Shown here one piece after another: positions 45,880 to 56,182 of a DNA stretch of 64,000 bases. The position numbers were made by a program, and so were the translations under genes. The stretch's first letter is position 1. Each line of letters begins with the position of its first letter. The notes under the pieces were generated by a model. That model did no database searches. It worked only from the letters and a program-made list of their open reading frames with translations, and was not told the origin of the DNA. This DNA comes from Sordariomycetes sp. S80-01Y (taxonomy: Eukaryota; Ascomycota; Sordariomycetes): contig JAXQJY010000027.1 of assembly GCA_037042185.1 (NCBI GenBank), forward strand, positions 248,001 to 312,000. Reading direction: 5' to 3'.

Positions 45880-46982
45880 TGGCTTCTGCCTGTGTAGCGA
45901 GCTATGTTTTATGAACAGCCTGAGTTCTGTTCCAGGCTGTGTTTCCACTCGACAGGGGTGCAAGCATCGGAGAATGACGCGTGTTTATTGTCCGGAGGAC
46001 CCTTCAAACTGGATACCTGTGATCATATGAAGTCGTACCATTGGCAGTCCTCTTGTTTGCAGACAGACTCCGTCTCATCCACAGTTGATAGTCACGAGCG
46101 GAACAACATAACCACCAACCTCTTGATGTGAGCTCAATCGTACAAGCGCTGACGTCCTCGATTCCATCATCAAGACAAACCATCACCTCGCAACAATTCC
46201 TAACCGCTACGGTGGGTTTCAGCCAAGGTTGCATCGTCATGCCGTTGCCGTCGTGGCCATCCGAGGACGCATGGCTCGAGGCGCCAGGGGCCAGCCAGAT
46301 CGAACGGCATCGCGACGGGGCAGAGCTGAAAATGACTTCACGATATTGCCTGCCTTGGCCCTCCACGGCCCCTGGACGGCCCCAATGCGGCGAGAGTCCC
46401 GGCGGACCACAGCCGGGTGGCCGAACCGTGGGGCGGCAACGGTCGATATTGCCACCGCCTAAGCCCTACCGGCTCACCTTGGCTCACGCCGAGGTGAAGG
46501 GCCGCGAAGGCGCCCAGCCCTGCCTCGTTCATGCGCAGCGAGCAGACGTGTCAATTGGGGCGCGTGATTGGTGGGCGCGGATTTGCAATCAGGTTTTGGC
46601 CGGCTATAGGCCTGTCCCTGGCGATATACCCTCCGTGCCAGGGGTCGGCACACCGTCGGCACTTGCAGCGAAGCCATATTAAGGGACGACGCAGAGCTGG
46701 GACAGGCCAATGCCAGGAACGCCACGAAGTCGTGTCGAGGGACTGGCGACGATCGTTGCTGGAAGCCAAGATGAGGGACGTCATTCTTCAGCTGAGGCCG
46801 GATCGAAGTTGGTTCTTGGTGAGCAGAAAGGGGCGAGTGGCTGTCGAGAGGACGTGTATAAGTAGTCGAAGGTGGTCGCAAGAGAAGAAAGAAGTCTATC
46901 AACCACAGCAAGCAGCCGAACAGAACAGCCCAGCACCGCCAACACCAAAAACACCAATATCTCTAAACACAACACCAACACC
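45880..46982. other. Hydrophobin upstream region
   Basis: 1.1 kb between the 2OG oxygenase stop and the hydrophobin start. Contains the TATA-like element listed separately and a C/A-rich 5' leader just before the hydrophobin ATG. Long open frames on both strands (46128-46682 plus, 46474-46911 minus) have no domain. Confidence 0.5.
46857..46865 (+). promoter_or_regulatory. TATA-like box of the hydrophobin gene
   Basis: TATAAGTAG lies 126 bases before the hydrophobin ATG and is followed by a C/A-rich leader (many CAACA words), the usual layout of strongly expressed fungal genes. Confidence 0.5.
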
Positions 46983-47347
46983 ATGATGTTCTACGCCCCC
47001 CTCTTCCTCGCCGCCGCCGCCCTGGCCGCACCCAGCAGCGTCGACGAGCGCCAGGTCTACGTGCCGTGCTCAGGACTCTACGGGAGCGCCCAGTGCTGCG
47101 CTACCGACGTGCTCGGCCTGGCCAACCTGGACTGCGGAGAGCGTACGTTGACCATCCCCAGGGCATTGCGTCCCTTCACATACAGAGAACGCGCAGCTGA
47201 CGAAACAACACAGCAAACTCGGCTCCCACCGACGCCGACAACTTCTCGGCCGTGTGCGCGGAGATCGGCCAGCGTGCGCGATGCTGCGTGCTGCCCATCC
47301 TCGACCAGGGCGTCCTCTGCAACACGCCTGCTGGTGTTGAGGACTAA
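46983..47347 (+). CDS. Class II hydrophobin
   Basis: Exons 46983..47142 and 47214..47347 (71-base intron) give 97 residues. A signal peptide (APLFLAAAALAAP) is followed by the eight-cysteine pattern: Cys29, 38, 39, 51, 68, 77, 78 and 89, that is C-x8-CC-x11-C-x16-C-x8-CC-x10-C. This spacing and the short loops are diagnostic of class II. The intron falls just after the fourth cysteine. Hydrophobins self-assemble at air-water or hydrophobic surfaces, coat hyphae and spores, and help attachment. No repeat units or long N-terminal extension are present. Two adjacent ATGs (46983, 46986) could both serve as start. Confidence 0.96.
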
Positions 47348-47638
47348 GGAGTGGCGGCGGCTCACTAGGGAGGAGTTGGGATTGGAGTTGAAGCTGGAAG
47401 ATGATATGAATACATCTGTACATGATATACGAAGACAGAAGATAGGCAATGCTGTAATTAATTGTAAAATGGCATCCACCGTGTCTCCTCCTCACCCGCA
47501 TGATGCAGTCTGGGCGTGACGCGAAGGGAACCACTCTCATGTAAATGAACTGCCTTTTTGGGCAGCTGTAGGGCAGTCCCGGGTGCCGTCGGCCACCTCC
47601 GACGCCTGAAGCGTCCCTGGAATGTCTCGGAAGCCACC

Positions 47639-47663
47639 TGTAAGCGCCTGTAAGCGCCTGTGA
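47639..47663. repeat. Short direct repeat, 10-base unit
   Basis: The unit CTGTAAGCGC occurs twice in a row, followed by a third CTGT. Too short to classify; could be replication slippage or a paired protein-binding site. Confidence 0.6.
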
Positions 47664-47760
47664 ACTGTCGAGACTGTGGAGCGACCCCCGCCCCCGCCAT
47701 GTGATAATCGTTCTGCCACCAAATCGTGACCCTGCCAAGACTGCATATCGTGAAGATTCA

Positions 47761-47836
47761 CTTTTTTTTCTCCCTCTTTTCCCTTTTGTGCGAACTTAAC
47801 TCTGTATTTTCTTCTTCTTCTTTACTTCTTCTCTTT
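47761..47836 (+). promoter_or_regulatory. Pyrimidine-rich promoter/leader tract
   Basis: Two CT-rich runs (T8 with CTCCCTC, then repeats of TTC) lie 90-160 bases before the ATG at 47924. CT blocks of this kind often precede the transcription start of strongly expressed filamentous fungal genes. Confidence 0.45.
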
Positions 47837-47923
47837 GAATCATCCTTGACACTCTCGTCGCACCGAACCCCCGTCCGACCAGACTGCGACCGACTGACTG
47901 ACAGACTGCGCGCGCCGCCCACG

Positions 47924-49156
47924 ATGGCTTCCGACTCCGACATGAACCTCCCCATCGTCGACCTCGACCTCTTCCTCTCCCACCCGCCCTCGTCGCCCGC
48001 CGTCCAGGCAGAGTGCGCCCGGGCCGCCGACGCCCTCATCACCTACGGCGCCCTCATCCTGCACGACAGCCGAGTGCCCCCCGAGACCAACGACCGCTTC
48101 CTCGACCTGCTCGAGGACTACTTCGCCCAGCCCGTCGACGCCCTGCGCAAGGACGAGCGGCCCGAGCTGAGCTACCAGATCGGCGTCACCCTCGACAACA
48201 CCGAGAAGCCCAAGTGCGCCGTCGACGAGCCGTGCCTCGACGTCATCAAGAGGCTCGCCCCCGACCAGCGGCCCCTCGACATCTCGGGCCACGCGCCCGA
48301 CCCCAAGTGCCGCTTCTTCTGGCGCATGGGCGACCCCCCGCCGTACGAGACCCAGTTCCCCGGCCTCAACGCCGACAACATCGTTCCCGAGGCCGACCAC
48401 ATCCGCGACAGGTGGGCGCCCACCATGAACTCGTGGGGCGCCGCCATGAAGGACGCCGTCAGCAAGCTCGCCGAGATGACGGCCCTGGGCCTGGGCCTCG
48501 AGCAGGACGCCTTCTCCTCGGCCGGCGCCTACGGGCCTCACCTCCTCGCGCCCACCGCCTCCGACCTCGACCGCTACGGCGCCCGCGACACCATCCTCGC
48601 CGGCTTCCACACCGACCTCAACTTCCTCACCATCCACGGCCGCTCGCGATACCCGGGCCTCAACATCTGGGCCCGCAACACGGGCGCCCGCATCCCCGTC
48701 AAGATCCCGCCCGGCAACCACCTCCTCGTCCAGGCCGGCAAGCAGATCGAGTACGTCACCGGCGGCCTCATCAAGGCCGGCTACCACGAGGTCGTCGTCA
48801 ACGAGGCCACCCTCGCCGCCATGGACAGGAGGCGCCGCGAGAGCCCCGACAGGCCCCAGGTCCGCATCTCGAGCACCCTCTTCTGGCACCTCAACTCGGA
48901 CCACGACCTCGCCCCCGTCGAAAAGCTGCAGCGCAGGGCGAGGGACGTCCGGGCCGACCAGTTCAACCTGGGCCGGGACGAGGGTGAAGAGGTCGACTAC
49001 CCGCCCATGAAGGTTGGCCAGCAGGTTTCCGAGTGAGTAGCCCTCCCGTCCTTCACTTGCTTCTCTCTATCCCATTCTCGCTACTCCTACCTCGGTAGCA
49101 GGTCGTGCTAACATGTCTGCGACAGAGAGCTGAAGCATATCGCCTTGATGGTCTGA
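47924..49156 (+). CDS. 2-oxoglutarate/Fe(II)-dependent oxygenase (IPNS-like)
   Basis: Exons 47924..49032 and 49126..49156 give 379 residues. The second exon adds only ten full codons (ELKHIALMV and stop) and was chosen because the family usually ends in a short E-L-K helix and the acceptor GACAG with a GCTAACA branch site is present. Iron ligands are His229 and Asp231 in GFHTDLNFL and His288 in AGYHEVV; RISS near residue 315 is the expected 2OG-binding R-x-S. The N-terminus has NLPIVDLDLFL, typical of DIOX_N. The coding sequence is strikingly rich in C at third positions, more than its neighbours, which produces very long open frames on the other strands. Substrate unknown. Confidence 0.88.
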
Positions 49157-49406
49157 TGATAATCTTGTGACATGTACGAAGCGGTCATTCATGTTGGGCA
49201 GAGCCATTGCCATCTTGTCATGTACAGTTTGTTCTGGTCATGCACGTGTTCATTGCCATCGCGATTCGATTTTCTAACTCGCAAATACCCAATTCATACC
49301 AAGACAAGATCCATTCATCGTGAAAAAAGGAACTCCCCACACAGAACTGTGCACCCTCCCACGTATATATATACACTCACAGAGACGCGGCTGCCACACC
49401 TCCCAC

Positions 49407-51312
49407 TCACACCTGATGCGGGTTCTTCTCCTGGTCGACCGCCTCGAGTCCCTTCTCGCCGACCGTCTCGGTCTGCGTGCCGGGCCGGCCCTCCTCGCTG
49501 CCCTCCAGCTCGCCCGCCTTCTCCTGCGCGGCCTCGGTCACCTCGTCCTCCGCCCGCCAGAACTTCTTCTTGCCCTTGCTCAGACGCACGATCCACGGCG
49601 GGAAGAAGCCGCCGGGGATGCGCCACGTCCATGGCTCCTTGTCCTCCAGGTTGTGGGGCGCGATCTTGCCCCGGGTCACCACCTTGATCAGCCACACCAC
49701 CGTGTTGAGGCAGATGTAGCTGCACACGCCGGCGATGAGGCCGTCGGCGATGGAGTAGGTGAAGGGCATGATGGCGATGGTCAGGAAGGCCGGCACGGCG
49801 TCGCCCAGGTACTTCCAGTTCACGTCGACGACGGCCGTGGCCATCATGCTACCGACCAGGATGAGGACGCAGCCCGTGGCCCACGGCGGGATCGAGGCGA
49901 AGATGGGCGCGAAGAAGACCGAGATGAAGAAGCAAAGTCCCGCGACGATGGACGTCAGACCCGTCTTGCCGCCCTCGGAGATACCGGCGCCGGACTCTAC
50001 AAAGGCCGTCACGGGAGGGGTGCCGAGGAGGGCGCCGATGGAGATGCAGATGGCGTCAACCATGTAGGCGACCGAGGAGCCCTCGAAATCCTGGGTGTAG
50101 GGGTCGATCAGGCCGGCGAAGCGCGCGACACCGTAAAGCGTACCGGTGCAGTCCAGGATATCGACGTACAGGAAGGTGATGAGGGCGAGACCGAACTGGC
50201 CGCCGTAGCCGGCAATGTTCCACTCCTGCACGTTGAGCGTCTTGGAGATGGCGTGGAAGTCGACGACGTTCTTGAAGAAGTCGAACTGCGAGTCGCCGAC
50301 GTCAGTGTAGGGGAAGTACGTGACGGGGGTGCCGCGGGGCCACGAGATGATGCTGACCAGCAGGATGCCAATGATGATAGCGCCCTTGAAGCGGTACATC
50401 ATAAGCAGAACCGTGAAGATGCCACCGCAGAAAATTCCGATCCACATGCTGGGGAAGCGCATCTTGTCCCACTCAGGACAGGTGCCGTCCTCGAGCCTGT
50501 TCTCGGGCGAACATCCGGCGAGCTTGACGGGCGTGTCGGTGGCGCCAACGATGAGGCCGATACCCTGGCCGTAGGTGAGACCGATGATGGTGAGGAAGAG
50601 GCCGATACCGACGCCCGTGGCGATCTTGATGCTGGCGGGGATGGCGCGGGCGAGCCACTGGCGCATTCCGAGGATGGCGAGGGCGAAGAAGATCCAGCCT
50701 TCAATGAAGATGGCGGTCAGGGCAACCTGGAAGGGAACGGGACCCGAGCCGTGGTAGCCGACGACGGTGTAGGCGAAGTAGGCGTTGAGGCCCATGCCGG
50801 GCGCAACACCAACAGGCCTGGAGTCTTGTCAGTCGCGTGACCACCAACGAAGGCCAGCTCAGTCAACTCACATGTTGGCGAACAGACCCATGCTGAAAGT
50901 GGCAAGGGCCGAGATGGCGGCAGTGGCCGTGACGGCATCGCGGCGGATGTCCTGGATGCAGAGCATGTACTCGGGGTTGTTATCGCAAACAGGGTCGTCC
51001 TCGGTGAAGGGGCAGACGCAGGTGCCGCCCGAGTCGGCGACGATGGACGAGTTGACGGCGATAATGTAGGACATGGCGAAGAAGGTGGCGAGACCTGCGC
51101 GGATCTCGGTGAAGAAGTAGGAGCCCTTGCGCTCGCGACGCTGTCAAGATGCGTCAGTCACACGCCCTGTCTCTGCAACCTGGAGGACGGTCGGTCGCAT
51201 CGAACCGAGGGGCAGAACTCACTGCGCCGGAGCCATCGAGCTGGAACCACTTGCCGACGGCGCTTTTGGCCACGGCCAGGTTGACCTTGTGGGTGAAGTC
51301 CTTCCAACCCAT
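49407..51312 (-). CDS. azgA: AzgA-type hypoxanthine/adenine/guanine permease
   Basis: Exons 51223..51312, 50872..51140 and 49407..50817 give 589 residues, as expected for fungal AzgA. The N-terminal block GSYFFTEIRAGLATFFAMSYIIAVN is characteristic. It is followed by a lumenal or external loop rich in cysteine (TCVCPFTEDDPVCD), VAPGMGLNAYFAY, the DILDCTGTLYGVAR block, GALLGTPPVTAFVESGAGI and TGLTSIVAG. These are hallmark substrate-site segments of the AzgA branch of NCS2-related transporters, which import purine bases with protons across the plasma membrane. The tail is acidic and hydrophilic (about 80 residues). The symbol reflects family membership. The 5' flank has a (GGAGAC)-type purine tract. 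Confidence 0.92.
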
Positions 51313-51581
51313 GATGCCTCAGTGCGGATGCTTTGAAAGACCGGGAGGCCAGTTGGGGGGAGGGGTCAGCGAAGCAGGACGAGATGCGGAAGAAGCTGAA
51401 GATGCGACTGAAGAAGAATTGATCTCAAGTCTTCTTTTTTTGTGGGCCGGACCCTTCTGAGGCGGCGGGTGCGATGGGGCGGATGGCGATACCGTATCCG
51501 GCGGTCTTGCCGGGAGTGAGTGGATGGGACGGATGATAAGGGCGCGAGACGGGGAAAGAGCGACGCTTCTTCTTGTAGAAA

Positions 51582-51632
51582 CAGAGATGGAGATCGGGAG
51601 ATGGAGACGGAGACGGAGACGAAGACGGAGAT
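51582..51632. repeat. Purine-rich GGAGAC-type microsatellite
   Basis: Imperfect repeats of GGAGAC/GGAGAT with one GAAGAC. On the minus strand this is a CT-rich tract 270-320 bases before the permease start, so it may be part of its promoter or leader. Confidence 0.6.
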
Positions 51633-53266
51633 ATTGGCGCACAGCAGCAGATCCGCCTGTGCTTCTTGGAACGACTGGATGCTGTGAGACTGCCCGGCCG
51701 TCCATCCAGATCTTATATCCTGCGCGCCGAGGCGTCGAGTCGCAAGTCGGACGTGCAGTCCAGCGATGTCCAGGGTCGAGCGAGGCCCACTCCTACCCGC
51801 CGTGCACCGCTACTGCAGAAGCTTAGCCCTGATCGAGCCATGAATCAAATCAATCAATCAGTCCGACGTAGCCCTCCGTGCGGCCGGACGAGCGTCGCCT
51901 CGGGTGTCTCCCTTTTCCGAACACCAGCAGCCGCAGCAAACACAGGCACAGCGCGCACCTCAGCGCACTTGATTCATCCCAAAAGACGCTGATCCTGACG
52001 GCCGAGGCCGACGAGCCACGAGGCGCCCCCGAGACTGTCTCGATTGTCAACGGAGCCGTTGGCGACCCGGCGGGGCTGATAACGAGGCGATCCACCCCGC
52101 CTGCACGCCACGCGTGGGAGGCGACCAATCACGCGGCGGCAGTTATCGCAGGTAATCACTATCAGGCCCTGCGACGAGCACCCCCGGTTTTTACCTCATC
52201 AGCACTTCTCATCGTGCACAGGCGTCCTCGGGTGTTTATCAATTGGCCATCCTGCTCTGCGCATCCCTCTAATCTCCCCGTCATTTCCAGCTCGTCCATC
52301 GCAACCGCAATCGACTGCGCCGTTTCGACTAGTGCCACAGCCCTGCCTGCCACCAACCCAACTTACCTGCTGGCGGCGCGTTCCGGCTTGGGGGGTGAAA
52401 AAGATAGGATCTCCCCGCCATCAGAGGGCGGCAGGGGCCGGAGGGGGGCAGATCGCCGTGTAAGCTGTGCAAGCTGCGTTTCGACCGGCGCCGAATCTTG
52501 CGAGCCCTGTCGTCCTGACCTGCTTCTTTCGGTCGAGGTCGCTGTCAGGTTTAGCTGAAGCTGGTGCTGCGAGTCCCGTCTGGTCTGGCGGCGCCATCGT
52601 TCCCTGGATCTGCTGGTGCGATGCGCGGTGCATGTATGTATCTATCTCGTCTATATCTGTCCGATCCCCCGGATCCAAGCTCGGCCTGGTGGTGGGACGA
52701 CAGAAGGTGAAGCAGGGGGCATGTTGTGTCACGTGCTCCTTTTCCAGGACTCTTCTTCACCTTGAAGTACCTAGCGGGGTTCATCATGGCCTGCCTCACC
52801 GTCGCGTGCCTGGCCAAGCTTGTTCTCTTTTCGTTGGCAGTCCAGCCCGAGAGAGCCTGACGACCTCTGACATGCGGTCCCGGAGCCCTGCATCCGGATG
52901 ACGTCGGCCGTCCAGTTCGGTCTGTCGCTGCTGATATTAACCATAAAGGGAGTCATCCTCGTGTGACCGTAGGTCCTACCCGGCACCGCATCTCAAGTTC
53001 CACGACGAAGTATCGCAGCCGGCGATCTGGCTGCAGAGAACTTTATTCGGCTTCTCCTCCAGCAGCGGGGTAAGAGCGCGTGTAAGTGAGTCTGGTAGGC
53101 AAGGAACTCGCAGCGCTCACGTGCCGACGCCGGGGCCTTGCAGACCCGATCTTGGGTCGAGGGGTCACTCAGTACATGTGATCACGGGCCTTTGCCAGGA
53201 CCTGTCAGGACGAAATACCGGTCAAACGGCACCAGCAGCTGGCCAGCGGTGGCGCCGATGCCATGC

Positions 53267-53286
53267 ACTCACTCACTCACTCACTC
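53267..53286. repeat. (ACTC)5 microsatellite
   Basis: Five perfect copies of ACTC in the gene-free region. Confidence 0.85.
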
Positions 53287-53943
53287 AGCTTCAGCCCCAG
53301 CCCACCAAGCAGGCCCCCCGGGTCTAGCCCCAGCCACGTTCCGCGGGGGAGACCCTGCGATTTGCGATTGATGCCACCGCAATCGTGGCCGCCATTGACC
53401 GCCTTCGACTGCTGTGTCGACCACCGTCCCGTCAGTTTCGTGTCCGGCAATCGCGATGTAGAACAAAGGCGGGAATGATGGTCAGGAGACTGCCCCCCCT
53501 CCCTCCCTCCCTTCGCCTCGTCCCGCCCCGGAGGCACCACTGGAACGGCAGCACGGCTTTTCGGTGTCTGAGCCGAGAGAAACGGTGCGCCATCATGGTG
53601 AGGCCATTCTTGGACTCTGCATTGATCGATGGAAGGCGCGACGTGGGATGTCTGCGCACTTGAAGCTGTCCCCTTCCGTTTAGAAGTCGAAACTGGCTGC
53701 TGTTTGACGTCAGGCGACGAGACGCGGGCAGGAGCGGAGTCAGCGGACTGGCCGTCGTGCTTTCCACGTCAGTCGCGTCGAGCGCAGGCCGGCAGCCCAT
53801 TGGCTGAAGTGACGTCAGCTGCTCTCGGCTCGATGGCGGTGGGGTCTGTCTCAGGGTCCTCCCCGTCTTCTGTGGTGGGCTTCTCCTCCTCCGAGATCAT
53901 GCCGCACCCTTTTCCTCACCGTCGTCGTCTGAGATGCCATAGC

Positions 53944-53979
53944 CAATGCCAGCACCAATGCCAGCGTCAATGCCAGTGC
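53944..53979. repeat. Three copies of a 12-base unit
   Basis: The word CAATGCCAG recurs at a 12-base period with small changes in the last three bases. It lies about 330 bases before the next start codon. Confidence 0.75.
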
Positions 53980-54307
53980 CGATTCATCTCCTCACTGCCC
54001 TGCCCGCTCGTGCCCTGCATCTGCATACGCATAGAGCCGCAGGAGCGGAGGTCCCGTCCATCTAGACTAAGCCCCTTTGCCTCTTTGGCTCAATCAGCAC
54101 CTTGTCCCACCCAGCAGCACTGACATCGTCATCCCACCCAACCTCGCCCTGGCACGCACTACTCCATTATATTTACCGTCCCTCGACCCACCGTCCCAGA
54201 CCGCAACGCACAAAACAGTCACCGCACGACCGACCGCTGCTGCTTAGGATTATTTGTTCTTCCTCCTCCTGCTGTCGCTGTCGTCTTCACAACCACCCAC
54301 CATCACC

Positions 54308-55336
54308 ATGTCCGCACCGCCGCTCAGACGTCGCGACCGAGGCGGTGGCGGCCTGAGCCGCGACTACTACGACCTCGATGCTCGCCCTGATCCACGCGAC
54401 CCGCGAGCTGCGCCCTACTACGAGCCCTCTCGCTCACCACCGCCCTCGTCCCGCTACGATGAGCCCCGTCGTGGCAAGTCGGAGCGCCGTGCTCCCCGTC
54501 CTCGACCGCGCTCGCCCGACTACCAAGAACCCTCGCGCCGCTCCAGCCGCCGCGCCGACCCTCGACCTCCCCCGCAGGTCGTTAATGGCGGTGGACGACG
54601 CCCGCTGACGCCCCCCTACGCTGCGGACCCCCCGAAACCACGTCGCGGCGAGGGACGCGAACCACGAGACGGTCGCGAACCTCGCCAGCGATCCGACCGA
54701 TACTCGATGCCTCCCCCGTCAAGAGACCGCGACCGCCCCAGGGATCGTGACCCATACGCCGCTGGCGGTCGCGGCCCCCGCGATGAGCCGGATCTTCACG
54801 CCGGCGCATCCCGTCGACGGCGATCCCCTCCTCCACCCTCTAGAGGACGCGATTCTCATGAGCCACGCCATGAACCACGCTCTCGTGGTCGCGACTACCC
54901 GCCGCCCGCCAACGATGACCGCTACGGCGGGGGCCCACCTCCCCGTCGTGCTCGCTCCTCAGCTCGCCCGGGTGAGTCTCCGCCCCACGGGCGTCCGCCT
55001 CCCGCCAACCGTTCCCGCGGTGCACCGGCTCCGGGCGGTGGCGGCGGCGGCGGCGGACGTGCCGCTGGCATGGGCGCGCGAGTCCGACGCAACTCAATGC
55101 CCGCAGTCAACGCCATCAACCGTCCCAAGATCAACGGCAACCCCTGGTGGCAGAACCCCACGGTCCAGGCTGGCGCACGCAACGCCTTCACCGCGGGAGC
55201 TCAGGCCGCCTTCAGGAACAAGAACGACTCAGGTCCCTGGCTGGGACCCAAAGGTGCCAAGGTCGCCACGGCTGCGCTTAGTGCTGCGTTTGTCGATGGC
55301 CTCATTGGAGGACAGAACCGGGGCGGCGACAGATAG
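54308..55336 (+). CDS. Disordered Arg/Pro/Asp-rich protein with conserved C-terminal block, unknown function
   Basis: Single exon of 342 residues from ATG 54308 (CACCATGTC). An in-frame ATG 54 bases upstream would add a hydrophobic stretch and is less likely. Residues 1-270 are low complexity: RDRDRPRDRD and SRGRDYPPP-type runs, many RS/RD dipeptides, and a G8 run near residue 250. From about residue 275 the composition changes to an ordered-looking segment (RPKINGNPWWQNPTVQAG, FTAGAQAAFRNKND, ATAALSAAFVDGLIGG) with alanine-rich helices. RD/RS-rich tails often bind RNA or splicing factors. I recognise no named domain; the tail looks like a conserved fungal module, from composition only. Confidence 0.75.
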   Translation: MSAPPLRRRDRGGGGLSRDYYDLDARPDPRDPRAAPYYEPSRSPPPSSRYDEPRRGKSERRAPRPRPRSPDYQEPSRRSSRRADPRPPPQVVNGGGRRPLTPPYAADPPKPRRGEGREPRDGREPRQRSDRYSMPPPSRDRDRPRDRDPYAAGGRGPRDEPDLHAGASRRRRSPPPPSRGRDSHEPRHEPRSRGRDYPPPANDDRYGGGPPPRRARSSARPGESPPHGRPPPANRSRGAPAPGGGGGGGGRAAGMGARVRRNSMPAVNAINRPKINGNPWWQNPTVQAGARNAFTAGAQAAFRNKNDSGPWLGPKGAKVATAALSAAFVDGLIGGQNRGGDR

Positions 55337-55705
55337 GTGCTGTGGTCGAGCGACGGCACGGCGCAAGACGAGATGGACGTAGGACAGGCTCAAGGAGCTT
55401 ACGCGATGCATACGCGGGGTTCGCATCATACACGACAAAAGAATGGTTACTGGTGTGCACATTCCACTCACATTCACGAAATTTTCAGGCGTAACGGATG
55501 GATCATGACACGGCTGGGTTGACTAGACTGTGACGAGGCGACTTATAATGACGCATGAATACAAAGATTGATGAGGACGACGATGAATACATGGCAAGTC
55601 CCACTGCTGAAGATAATTTGCGAAGCAACCTCTCATCTGATCTATCTGCCTCTATCCCTGACTTTCCCCCTCCATCCACATACTTTTACTCTGCCTCTTC
55701 GGGTC
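55337..55705. other. Convergent intergenic region
   Basis: 369 bases between two 3' ends; contains AT-rich 3' UTR-like sequence. Nothing else seen. Confidence 0.5.
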
Positions 55706-56182
55706 TCACTGGTTGCCAGCGTTCCAAGGCCTGCACCTGTCCGCCGCGCAGACGCCGTTGCAGCAGGCCCCGAGGTTCATGCCGGTCGAGGGGTCGTAGC
55801 AGAAGCTGTAGATGGCGACGCAGGTCCCCTCGCAGCTGACGCTCCCGACGACCTCGCCCTCCCCGGCTTCGCCGAAGAGCAGGCTCTGGTTGCCCGTGTC
55901 GGTGTCGATTTTGAGCTCTCCCTCGACCTCGGCGCCCGATGCGTCCCGGAAGACGCACTGCGAGCCGGCGTTGTAGTCGTTGATGTCGACGGAGACGACC
56001 TTGGCGTCGTTGTTGGTGAGCTGGCGGTTCCCGTCGGCGAGCACCTTGAGATCGTAGGATTCTCCTGCGACGGTGTGGAAGGTGAAGTGCGCGGTCTGGG
56101 GGGCGTCGTCCCGTCTGGAAAGGGGGCTCGAAGAGGCGAGGGTGGACAGCAGGAGTGCGAGCGTAGGGGTTGATAACTGCAT
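55706..56182 (-). CDS. Small secreted cysteine-containing protein, effector-like
   Basis: Single exon of 158 residues. A clear signal peptide (MQLSTPTLALLLSTLASSSP) is followed by LSRRDD, a possible Kex2 site. The middle part is beta-strand-like (HFTFHTVAGESYDLKVLADG). The C-terminal 50 residues carry eight of the nine cysteines, arranged CEGTC, FC, ACCNGVC and DRC, suggesting disulfides. A TATA-like box lies 115 bases upstream. No family is recognised. Size, secretion signal and cysteine content fit fungal small secreted proteins, some of which act as effectors or antimicrobials, but nothing here shows a role. Confidence 0.8.
   Translation of the reverse strand: MQLSTPTLALLLSTLASSSPLSRRDDAPQTAHFTFHTVAGESYDLKVLADGNRQLTNNDAKVVSVDINDYNAGSQCVFRDASGAEVEGELKIDTDTGNQSLLFGEAGEGEVVGSVSCEGTCVAIYSFCYDPSTGMNLGACCNGVCAADRCRPWNAGNQ

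Larger units (their letters stand above)
47348..47923. other. Intergenic with 5' leader tract
   Basis: 576 bases between the hydrophobin and the next oxygenase. Holds a short direct repeat and a pyrimidine-rich tract, both listed separately. Confidence 0.5.
51313..54307. other. 3 kb divergent gene-free region with low-complexity tracts
   Basis: Lies between divergent azgA-type and Arg/Pro-rich protein genes. Three simple repeats (listed separately) and a CCCTCCCT-type run near 53,493-53,515 occur here. Open frames on both strands show no domain or signal peptide. It is unusually long for a fungal promoter region; a non-coding RNA or a fast-evolving gene cannot be excluded. Confidence 0.5.

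Noticed and set aside
46128-46911. Open frames on both strands upstream of the hydrophobin
   Set aside because: They overlap the promoter side of a well-defined gene, lack domains and have no start context.
47840-48987. Very long open frames (354 codons minus, 324 codons plus in another frame) over the 2OG oxygenase
   Set aside because: They are side effects of the C/G-ending codons; their products are Val/Gly/Glu- or Arg/Pro-rich with no domain.
49320-50840. 506-codon plus-strand frame opposite the purine permease
   Set aside because: Antisense shadow of a clearly conserved AzgA-type gene, low-complexity Asp/Gly/Glu-rich product.
53480-53520. C/T run as a possible transposon or telomere-like end
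   Set aside because: It is a short irregular CCCT tract without terminal repeats, target-site duplication or telomeric TTAGGG units.
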